Assembly: GCA_944321005.1 (NCBI GenBank)
Contig: CALUJT010000081.1
Coordinates: forward strand, 1-8,622
Source: an uncultured Atopobiaceae bacterium
GTDB taxonomy: Bacteria > Actinomycetota > Coriobacteriia > Coriobacteriales > Atopobiaceae
DNA: 8,622 nt
Reading direction: 5' to 3'
This document shows positions 1 to 4,987 of this stretch, one piece after another; position 1 is the first letter of the stretch; each line of letters begins with the position of its first letter. The notes beneath the pieces are model-generated. The model worked only from the letters and a program-made list of their open reading frames with translations, ran no database searches and was not told the DNA's origin. The position numbers and the translations under genes are program-made.

Positions 1-111
1 GAGAGGGGGTACGACGAGGGACCGCTTCCTCCAGAGGCGACGGGCCACATACGCTGGGGCATCGCGTTCTCGGGCAAGCGCGTCGCCGCTGCCTGCGAGC
101 GCGTGGGATAG
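1..111 (+). CDS. 3' end of an unidentified gene
   Basis: Frame 1 is open from the window edge to a TAG at 109-111 and gives the last 36 residues of a protein, ending GIAFSGKRVAAACERVG. The upstream part lies outside the window, so no domain can be assigned. From memory only, an ending of the form YGIAFxGKxxxV recalls the C-terminus of AAA-ATPase/PD-(D/E)XK nuclease-like proteins (PDDEXK_9/DUF1703 type). This is a weak hint and not a call. The codon use is GC-rich like the neighbours. The stop codon is embedded in a small hairpin (111-124), and the next gene starts 159 bases downstream with its own ribosome binding site, so this gene probably ends a separate transcription unit. Confidence 0.5.
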   Translation, partial: ERGYDEGPLPPEATGHIRWGIAFSGKRVAAACERVG

Positions 112-133
112 GGCGGTCCCGCCCCTTCTTCTC
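111..133 (+). terminator. weak terminator-like hairpin after the first partial gene
   Basis: GGGCG (111-115) pairs with CGCCC (120-124) around the loop GTCC, and is followed by the pyrimidine run CCTTCTTCTC. The stem is only 5 bp and the T-run is broken, so it is at best a weak intrinsic terminator. A second possible stem, GCGCCC (155-160) with GGGCGC (171-176), follows in the same gap. GC-only pairings of this length are easily found by chance at this base composition. Confidence 0.3.
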
Positions 134-270
134 GCCGTGCGAGCCGTTCCCGCGGCGCCCGCCCGCCGAGGGGCGCGTCCCGTCCGCCGAAGCTCACGCG
201 CCGGAAACGGTGTGGCCCCCTCCACCGGCTAAGGTTGCCTAAAGCATCCTGACGAGATTGGAGGCCCGCC

Positions 271-1281
271 ATGCACGCCCTGCGCACGAGCTCCAGGCTC
301 ACGTTCTTCTCGGCACTCCTTGCCGCCTTGGCGGCGCTCGCGGTCGTCCTTTCAGCGCCCGCGCCGGCGCTTGCCGCCTACCTTGGGTTCCCCGACGTGG
401 GCGGTCAGGAGTGGTACGCCCAGGACGGCACGCTGCGCTACGCCGTCGAGCACGGCCTCATCACCGGAAACGCCGACGGCTCGTTTGGCGGAAGCGGGAC
501 GGTGAGCCGCGCGCAGGCCGTCACCGTGATCTGGCGCGCCGCGGGCAGGCCCTCCGCGTGGTCCGCGAGCTTCCCCGACTGCGACTACTCCGACCAGTCC
601 TTCTATGGCGACGCGGTGCGCTGGGCGCGCGCCGAGGGCGTGGTCTCCGGCTACGAGGACGGCCGCTTTGGCCCCGGCGACCCCGTCACGCGCGAGCAGC
701 TCGCCAAGATGGTGGCGGACTACGCCCGCAGCATCGGCGCCGACGTCTCGGGCTCGGGGTCCCTGCCCTTCGTTGACGCGGCGCAGGTCTCGAGTGGCTT
801 TGAGAGCCAGCTCGCGTGGTGCGTCGAGCGGGGTATCATCAGCGGCGAGCAGCGCGCGGACGGCGCCTACGCCAACCCGCAGGGCCTGGCGGAGCGCTGC
901 CAGCTCGTGAAGATCATGGCCATCGCGCACCGTGACGTCATCGTCCCGCAGCTGGGCTACGAGCCCGAGCCGGTGTACCACACGGACGACCTCGTCATGC
1001 TCACGGGCGTGGTGAGAAAGGATTCCTGGCAGCATCCCTCCATGGGAAGCACCCCGTTCTACGTTCTCTACCTTGACCGACCGGCCACCTTTGTCATGGA
1101 CGAGGGCTCCGGCCAGACGCGCTACACGGGCGTGACCGAGGTGCAGATCTGGGACGGCGACTACTATCCCGTGACCACCGACGTTCCCGTGGTCGTGAGG
1201 GCGAGCGTCTTCGTCAATCCGCTCACGCACTGGGCGCGGCGCTCCTGCATCGTCATCGACAGCACCGTGACGCCGCTGTAG
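271..1281 (+). CDS. secreted protein with three SLH repeats and a C-terminal DUF4431-like beta domain
   Basis: The product has 336 residues. Residues 1-35 are a signal peptide: R5/R9, a long Ala/Leu core, and an ALA box at 33-35, with likely cleavage before AYLGF. Three SLH repeats follow: about 40-95 (FPDVGG...GLITGNADGSF...VSRAQAVTVIWR), 101-153 (FPDCDYSDQSFYGDAVRWA...GYEDGRFGPGDPVTREQLA) and 167-222 (FVDAA...GIISG...LAERCQLVKIMAIAHRD). SLH triplets bind secondary cell-wall polymer, so the protein should sit non-covalently on the outer wall. Residues 240-332 form a small domain (LTGVV...FYVLYLDRP...VTEVQIWDG...VVVRASVF...) that resembles DUF4431-type OB-like domains as I remember them; its function is unknown. 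The start is ATG 271, with GGAGG at 260-264 six bases upstream. The SLH part is closely related to that of the CotH protein at 2539-4878. Secretion and SLH are near certain; the tail assignment is inference. Confidence 0.9.
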   Translation: MHALRTSSRLTFFSALLAALAALAVVLSAPAPALAAYLGFPDVGGQEWYAQDGTLRYAVEHGLITGNADGSFGGSGTVSRAQAVTVIWRAAGRPSAWSASFPDCDYSDQSFYGDAVRWARAEGVVSGYEDGRFGPGDPVTREQLAKMVADYARSIGADVSGSGSLPFVDAAQVSSGFESQLAWCVERGIISGEQRADGAYANPQGLAERCQLVKIMAIAHRDVIVPQLGYEPEPVYHTDDLVMLTGVVRKDSWQHPSMGSTPFYVLYLDRPATFVMDEGSGQTRYTGVTEVQIWDGDYYPVTTDVPVVVRASVFVNPLTHWARRSCIVIDSTVTPL

Positions 1282-1288
1282 CGCGCGG

Positions 1289-1315
1289 GGCGGCGGTCGT
1301 TCTCCTTCCGCCGCC
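1289..1315 (+). terminator. 8-bp GC-only hairpin between the SLH gene and the zinc-ribbon gene
   Basis: GGCGGCGG (1289-1296) and CCGCCGCC (1308-1315) are perfect complements around an 11-base pyrimidine-rich loop. The hairpin begins 8 bases after the stop at 1281 and ends 32 bases before the ribosome binding site of the next gene. No T-run follows (the next bases are TCTGCCGG), so it may be a partial terminator, an mRNA-end stabiliser or an attenuator, and not a strong terminator. Confidence 0.4.
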
Positions 1316-1357
1316 TCTGCCGGCATCGCGTTGCGACGACGAGAGATGGAGGGTCCC

Positions 1358-2161
1358 ATGTTCTGTGGAGAGTGCGGGCACGAGCTACCCGAGGGCGCCA
1401 GGTACTGCGGCGAGTGCGGGACGCCCGTCCCGCCGGCGCCTGCGCCCCCGACGCCCGCGTCCGTGCCCGCACACGAGCGCGCCGCGGATGCGGCGGGCGG
1501 GACGGCGGCAACTCGTTCTGCGCCCAGGCTCGCCGTGATTGCCGCAGTCGCGGCCGTGGCGATCTGTGCGGCGGGGATCGCCTACGCGCTCATCGTGGCG
1601 CCCGCGGGCCCGAGCACCGCCCTCGAGCCCGCGCCCGAGGCGGCGCGGGACGCCTTGGGCGAGGCCGAGGGGGATGAAGAGGTCGAGGACCAGGCCTCCG
1701 ACGACGAAGGGGAAGACGCTCCCGAGGCGGAGTCCGAGCAGGTCGATGCCGTCGTGCCCGCGGAAGAGCCCGAGCCGGAGCCCCCGGCCGAGTCTCAGGT
1801 CGTGCCCGCCCACGACTTCGAGTGCGCGTACTTCTACCTCGACGTCCCGAGCGACTGGGTGTCCTCGGGCGGCGAAAGCCCCGTGCCCGGCGGACCCACA
1901 CTGTGGTCCGCGGAGGACCGGGGCGGCGGGGAGTACTACTTCGTCCAGTCGACCGCGTTCTCGGTGGGAGGCTACGTCGAGTATGAGACCGGCGCCTGCA
2001 CCGTCCTCGTGGGCGGCTCCGGCCCCGGCTCTGGTGCCGTGTTCTTTGGCACCACGTCGGGCGGCGAGTCCGTCTACGTGGCCGAGGCCAGCGCCGGCTT
2101 CCTCTATCACGGCTACGACTTCCAGGACCCCAGCGAGTGCGCGGTCATGACGCTCACGTAG
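1358..2161 (+). CDS. zinc-ribbon, single-pass membrane protein with acidic stalk and outside C-terminal domain
   Basis: The product has 267 residues. The N-terminus is a zinc ribbon (C3-x2-C6-x10-C17-x2-C20; MFCGECGHELPEGARYCGEC) of the double-zinc-ribbon type. A Pro/Ala linker follows, then one membrane helix at about 58-81 (LAVIAAVAAVAICAAGIAYA). Residues 88-147 are a disordered stalk very rich in Glu, Asp, Ala and Pro. Residues 150-267 form a compact, Tyr/Gly/Ser-rich domain (FECAYFYLDVPSDWVS...YDFQDPSECAVMTL) likely outside the cell, with a core resembling the 'xxFxVPxxW' start of lipoprotein-like domains. The ribbon should face the cytoplasm. The ATG at 1358 was chosen because GGAGG (1348-1352) lies 5 bases upstream and the ribbon then starts at residue 3, as is usual in such proteins. 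An in-frame TTG at 1331 would add nine residues without a good binding site. Proteins of this layout are common in Coriobacteriia and Firmicutes; the role is unknown. It may be co-transcribed with the SLH gene 76 bases upstream. Confidence 0.85.
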   Translation: MFCGECGHELPEGARYCGECGTPVPPAPAPPTPASVPAHERAADAAGGTAATRSAPRLAVIAAVAAVAICAAGIAYALIVAPAGPSTALEPAPEAARDALGEAEGDEEVEDQASDDEGEDAPEAESEQVDAVVPAEEPEPEPPAESQVVPAHDFECAYFYLDVPSDWVSSGGESPVPGGPTLWSAEDRGGGEYYFVQSTAFSVGGYVEYETGACTVLVGGSGPGSGAVFFGTTSGGESVYVAEASAGFLYHGYDFQDPSECAVMTLT

Positions 2162-2192
2162 GCTCCTCGCCGCGCGGGCTTCGGCGGGAGCC
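2161..2192 (+). terminator. terminator-like hairpin at the end of the zinc-ribbon gene
   Basis: GGCTCC (2161-2166) plus CGCCG (2168-2172) pair with CGGCG (2182-2186) plus GGAGCC (2187-2192). There is one bulged T at 2167 and a 9-base loop, so the stem has 11 bp. It begins on the last base of the stop codon. A T-run is lacking (GGCTCGTTGCTG follows), but position and strength fit a transcript end ahead of the long gap. Confidence 0.5.
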
Positions 2193-2200
2193 GGCTCGTT

Positions 2201-2270
2201 GCTGCATGGTTTGGCCGTTCGTGCGATGCGCGAGGGGGTTCCGTGCGGGGTTTGCCTCTTCGTGCGATGC
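2201..2270 (+). repeat. left arm: two direct copies of a 23-nt unit
   Basis: The copies lie at 2207-2229 and 2248-2270 and share the core TTCGTGCGATGC, preceded by a GGTTTG-containing segment. Between them lies an 18-nt linker (GCGAGGGGGTTCCGTGCG). The second copy runs directly into the T-rich start of the centre. Confidence 0.75.
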
Positions 2271-2359
2271 GATTTTTCCAAATATTGCCTCGAGTGCGCG
2301 GAGCCAGTCGGCGTTTGCCCAGTTGAGCTCAAGCGAGTTGCCGCCGAGGACTGTTTTTT

Positions 2360-2429
2360 GCATCGCACGAAGCACCAAACTCTGCACGGCACCCCCTCGC
2401 GCATCGCACGAAGCGCCAAACCCTGCAGC
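2360..2429 (-). repeat. right arm: the same two units, inverted
   Basis: On the + strand the units read GCATCGCACGAAGC at the start of 2360-2382 and again at 2401-2423, each continuing into CCAAAC. Read on the minus strand they match the left-arm units, including the linker with its GAGGGGGT block. Nine positions differ from the left arm, clustered at the unit edges; the 12-nt core is unchanged in all four copies. Confidence 0.75.
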
Positions 2430-2463
2430 GGGGGAGCCCTCGCATGCCGAAGGGCAGCCCGCT
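2427..2463 (+). other. possible stem-loop just after the inverted-repeat element
   Basis: AGCGGG (2427-2432) pairs with CCCGCT (2458-2463), and GCCCT (2436-2440) pairs with AGGGC (2451-2455), with a small internal loop between the two stems and a 10-base loop at the tip. CTTGG follows. It could stop or slow transcripts running in from upstream, but it may be chance at this GC content. Confidence 0.25.
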
Positions 2464-2500
2464 CTTGGTCCGCGTGCTCGCCCCGAAGCGGCAGTTGGGC

Positions 2501-2506
2501 TATGGT
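2501..2506 (+). promoter_or_regulatory. candidate -10 box for the SLH-CotH gene
   Basis: TATGGT in the context GGGCTATGGT lies 33 bases before the ATG at 2539, and a start about 7 bases later would place the 2511-2525 hairpin at the 5' end of the transcript. No convincing -35 box sits 16-18 bases upstream (the region is TCGCCC). The call rests on position and on a partial match only. Confidence 0.3.
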
Positions 2507-2510
2507 GTCC

Positions 2511-2525
2511 CGTAGCATCGCTACG
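2511..2525 (+). promoter_or_regulatory. perfect 6-bp hairpin/operator-like site abutting the CotH ribosome binding site
   Basis: CGTAGC (2511-2516) and GCTACG (2520-2525) are perfect complements around ATC. The ribosome binding site AAAGGGGA (2526-2533) starts on the very next base, and the ATG follows at 2539. The site could be a 5' hairpin that protects the mRNA or tunes ribosome access, or a dyad bound by a regulator at the transcription start. Confidence 0.45.
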
Positions 2526-2538
2526 AAAGGGGACGTCC

Positions 2539-4878
2539 ATGCTCAGATGCCTCTCCGCCGGCTCCCGGCCCGACGCCGCACGCGCCGCCGTCAGGCCCCT
2601 CGTGCTTGCCGCCGCAACGGCGCTCGCGCTTCTTGCCGCGCCCGTCACCGCCCTGGCCTCATACGACGGTTATCAGGACGTCGGTGACGCGGACTGGTAC
2701 GTGACGGACGGCTCGCTTGACTACGTGACGGAGCACGACCTCATCGCCGGCTACGACACCGGCCTCTTTGGCCCGGAGGACGCCGTCTCCCGCGCGCAGG
2801 CCGTGACCGTCCTCTGGCGCATGGCCGGCGAGCCCGAGCCCGCCGCAGACTCCGAGCCCTACCCGGACTGCGACTACACCGAGGCCTCCTTCTATGGCGA
2901 CGCCGTCACCTGGGCGCGCGAGGCGGGCGTGGCCACCGGCTACGAGGACGGCCTCTTCGGTCCTGCGGACCCCGTCACCCGCGAGCAGCTGGCTACGATG
3001 CTCGCCAACTATGCGCGCTCCGTGGCCGGCCTCGACGTGACGAGTGATGGCGGCGAGCTCGACGAAATGGCGGACGCCTCTGCGGTCACGCTGCGCGACG
3101 GGATGGCCTGGGCCGTGGACGAGGGCATCATCTCGGGCGACATGGCAACGGGCGCCCCTCTGGCGCTGCCCCAGGGCACGGCCGAGCGCGCCCAGGCCGC
3201 CAAGATGATCGCCGTCTTCCATCGCGACGTGGTGGCACCCGCCGTCGAGGCCGTCGTTGCCGCCGAGGGCGGTGCGACCGAGCTCGTCCTCTCCTCGCAG
3301 ACAGACGGCACCTCCTACCTCCTCCTGCCCTCCTGCGCGGACCTCTCCGCCCTCACGCTACGCTTCCCGGAGCGCTACGGTCAGAACGTGGCGGTCTCGC
3401 TCGACGGCATCACCTTCTCCGCCGCCGGCCCTGAGGTTACGCTCGACGTGAGCGGCGTCCCCGAGGGCGAGGACGGGGCCCGCGCGATCGCGTTTCGCGC
3501 CCCCGGCGTCGCCGGCGAGCGCGAGATCAGGGTCATGGTCTCCTCCGGCGTGCGCTCCCTCTACCTCACGAGCGAGGACCCCGTGAACGAGGGGCGCCGC
3601 TTCGTGGAGGCGAGTCCGGACCACTCCGCCAAGGCCAAGGGCTCCATGCGGCTCGTCAACGAGGACGGCTCGCTGGTCTACGACGGCGCCCTCACGCAGA
3701 TCAAGGGCCGCGGCAACTCCACGTGGGGCCTGATGGACAAGAAGCCCTACCAGATCAAGCTCGACGAGAAGGTCGACCTGCTCGAATCCGGCAACGAGGA
3801 CAACGAGAACAAGACCTGGGTCCTCCTGGCCAACGCGGCGGACGCCACGCTGATCCACAACACGGTCGCCTCCGAGTTCGCGCAGGGGATAGGCCTTTCC
3901 ACGGCCCCGGAGTGCGCGCCCGTGGACCTCTACTACGACGGCGAGTACCGCGGGAGCTACCTCCTCTCCGAGAAGGCGGAGATCAACGACGGTCGCGTGG
4001 ACATCCACAAGCTCGAGGACGACAACGAGGAGGCCAACCCCGACGTCGACCTCGGCGAGCTCCCCGTGGCCCAGGGCGCCAACGGCTACGGCTACGCCTT
4101 CCAGTACGTGGAGGGCATGGCGGACCCCGAGGACATCACGGGCGGCTACCTGGTCGAGCTCGACTCCGCCTACTCCTACGCCGAGCGCTGCTGGTTCCAG
4201 ACCTCCGCGGGGACCTTCGTGGTGAAGGAGCCCGAGAACCTCTCGTACGCCCAGATGACCTACATCTCCGAGTACGTCCAGCGGGCGATGGACGCCACGG
4301 ACCCCGAGCGCACGCCTCCGGCCGGCGAGGTGGCGGACTACGTTGACGTGACCTCGTTTTCGCAGGTCTACATGGTCAACCAGCTCGCCAAGAACATCGA
4401 CTGGCACGTCTCGTCCGCCTACTTCTACCTGCCGGCGGAGGGCGACGCCCAGAAGCGCGGCCTCGATCACGTTCTCTACGCCGGACCAGTGTGGGACTTC
4501 GACACCGCCTTCGGCATCCGCGCGGAGGGGGAGGACGCCGCCGAGTGGCGCGACCCCGAGGGGCACCTCTTCCTCGACACCCATCGCGTGTGGTACGCGC
4601 GCTGCCCGGAGGTCGTGGAGGAGGTCGGCCGCCTCGCCGCGGAGCATGCGGACGAGCTTGCGGCGGCGCTCGGCTCGCCCTCGGGCGGCGCCGCGTCCGT
4701 GGAGGGCCTCGCGGGGGAGGTCTCCGCGTCCCAGGACATGGACGAGGTGGTCTGGGGCTTCACGCAGCTCGAGAACTGCGTCCCGCCGCTCGCCACCTAC
4801 GAGGAGAACGTCGAGTACCTGCGCGGCTGGATCGCCGCGCGCGCCGCGTGGCTTGCGGAGAACGGGTGGGTTGCCTGA
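2539..4878 (+). CDS. secreted SLH-anchored CotH-family protein kinase
   Basis: The product has 779 residues. A signal peptide spans 1-40 (Ala/Leu core, ALA at 38-40, then SYDGY). SLH repeats lie at about 44-97, 109-162 and 175-231, the middle one nearly matching that of the protein at 271-1281. Residues 245-340 look like a beta-sandwich spacer. Residues 340-770 are a CotH domain: KGRGNSTW at 389-396 before KKPYQIKLDEKVDLL, WVLLANAADATLIHN at 427-441, YRGSYLLSEKAEI at 470-482, GGYLVELD at 535-542, NQLAKNIDWHVSSAYFY at 614-630, and GPVWDFDTAFG at 649-659, whose Asp pair (653, 655) matches the metal-binding DFD of the family. CotH of Bacillus phosphorylates spore-coat proteins with an atypical kinase fold; here the domain should sit on the outer wall. 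ATG 2539 is chosen for the AAAGGGGA site 5 bases upstream and the signal peptide that follows; the frame is open back to 2137, but only through the repeat element. The targets are unknown, and the 271-1281 product is one candidate by neighbourhood. Confidence 0.92.
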   Translation: MLRCLSAGSRPDAARAAVRPLVLAAATALALLAAPVTALASYDGYQDVGDADWYVTDGSLDYVTEHDLIAGYDTGLFGPEDAVSRAQAVTVLWRMAGEPEPAADSEPYPDCDYTEASFYGDAVTWAREAGVATGYEDGLFGPADPVTREQLATMLANYARSVAGLDVTSDGGELDEMADASAVTLRDGMAWAVDEGIISGDMATGAPLALPQGTAERAQAAKMIAVFHRDVVAPAVEAVVAAEGGATELVLSSQTDGTSYLLLPSCADLSALTLRFPERYGQNVAVSLDGITFSAAGPEVTLDVSGVPEGEDGARAIAFRAPGVAGEREIRVMVSSGVRSLYLTSEDPVNEGRRFVEASPDHSAKAKGSMRLVNEDGSLVYDGALTQIKGRGNSTWGLMDKKPYQIKLDEKVDLLESGNEDNENKTWVLLANAADATLIHNTVASEFAQGIGLSTAPECAPVDLYYDGEYRGSYLLSEKAEINDGRVDIHKLEDDNEEANPDVDLGELPVAQGANGYGYAFQYVEGMADPEDITGGYLVELDSAYSYAERCWFQTSAGTFVVKEPENLSYAQMTYISEYVQRAMDATDPERTPPAGEVADYVDVTSFSQVYMVNQLAKNIDWHVSSAYFYLPAEGDAQKRGLDHVLYAGPVWDFDTAFGIRAEGEDAAEWRDPEGHLFLDTHRVWYARCPEVVEEVGRLAAEHADELAAALGSPSGGAASVEGLAGEVSASQDMDEVVWGFTQLENCVPPLATYEENVEYLRGWIAARAAWLAENGWVA

Positions 4879-4889
4879 GGGGAGGCCCC
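4879..4889 (+). terminator. very small hairpin after the CotH stop
   Basis: GGGG (4879-4882) can pair with CCCC (4886-4889) around AGG directly after the TGA. The stem is too short, and there is no T-run, to count as a real intrinsic terminator. It is recorded because the next candidate -10 box (4899-4904) follows at once. Confidence 0.15.
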
Positions 4890-4898
4890 CCGTCGTGG

Positions 4899-4904
4899 CA
4901 TAAT
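4899..4904 (+). promoter_or_regulatory. candidate -10 box for the sugar-cassette operon
   Basis: CATAAT, in the context GTGGCATAATCG, matches the TATAAT consensus at five of six positions and lies in the only gap (4879-4987) ahead of the four-gene operon. A -35 box at 16-18 bases is not evident; TTGCCT at 4871-4876 would be 22 bases away. A start about 7 bases after the box would give a leader of roughly 75 bases containing the 4939-4969 hairpin. Confidence 0.4.
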
Positions 4905-4938
4905 CGTTGACACGAAGAGTTGCGATGAGCTTCACGCT

Positions 4939-4969
4939 GCGCGCGGGGCGCCCCGGACGTCCCGCGCGC
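4939..4969 (+). promoter_or_regulatory. 9-bp GC-only leader hairpin ahead of the FAD-oxidoreductase gene
   Basis: GCGCGCGGG (4939-4947) is perfectly complementary to CCCGCGCGC (4961-4969), with a 13-base loop. It ends 7 bases before the AAAGG ribosome binding site (4977-4981). A competing fold exists through the palindrome GGGGCGCCCC (4945-4954). It could be an attenuator or translation-control element of the operon. If the alternative start at 4925 were used, it would lie inside the coding region. Confidence 0.4.
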
Positions 4970-4987
4970 GACCATGAAAGGCCCTGG

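Larger units (their letters stand above)
2201..2429. repeat. 229-bp inverted-repeat element with 70-bp arms, possible MITE/REP-like element
   Basis: Two 70-bp arms (2201-2270 and 2360-2429) are reverse complements at about 61 of 70 positions by hand count, with no insertions or deletions. They flank an 89-bp centre (2271-2359). Each arm holds two direct copies of a 23-nt unit at a 41-bp period, so four copies sit as two forward then two reverse. The centre is bordered by T-runs (GATTTTTCC next to the left arm, CTGTTTTTT next to the right) and contains the perfect palindrome TTGAGCTCAA (2323-2332). The base composition is clearly less GC-rich than the flanking genes around 2271-2290. Several frames stay open across it on both strands, but nothing has a credible start, ribosome binding site or codon pattern, so I treat it as non-coding. 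No target-site duplication is obvious at its edges. It could be a mobile miniature element, an array of protein binding sites, or a large structured RNA. Confidence 0.75.

Noticed and set aside
230..235. TAAGGT as a -10 box for the first SLH gene
   Set aside because: It shares a GGCTA context with the TATGGT site ahead of CotH, but matches the consensus poorly and has no -35 partner, so it is too weak to annotate.
1331..1357. TTG start adding nine residues to the zinc-ribbon protein
   Set aside because: GGAGG at 1348-1352 is correctly spaced for ATG 1358, and the ribbon Cys pair then sits at residues 3 and 6 as usual.
2207..2423. CRISPR array from the 23-nt repeats
   Set aside because: There are only four copies, two in each orientation, and the 18-nt linkers within the arms resemble each other, so they are not unique spacers.
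2137..2538. Extension of the CotH reading frame upstream by 134 codons
   Set aside because: The frame is open only because the repeat element lacks stops in it. The real start at 2539 has an AAAGGGGA site and begins a clean signal peptide.
2154..2648. Minus-strand open frame through the inverted-repeat element
   Set aside because: Its length comes from the repeat arms and from the antisense of the CotH signal peptide. No start signal or recognisable domain.
4907..4912. TTGACA as a -35 box
   Set aside because: The hexamer is perfect, but 16-18 bases downstream (GCTTCA, CTTCAC, TTCACG) nothing resembles a -10 box.
3358..4935. Long antisense open frame (525 codons) opposite the CotH gene
   Set aside because: It is the usual shadow of GC-rich coding DNA: low-complexity Val/Gly/Leu/Arg composition, no domain and no ribosome binding site. 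The + strand frame has clear motifs throughout.
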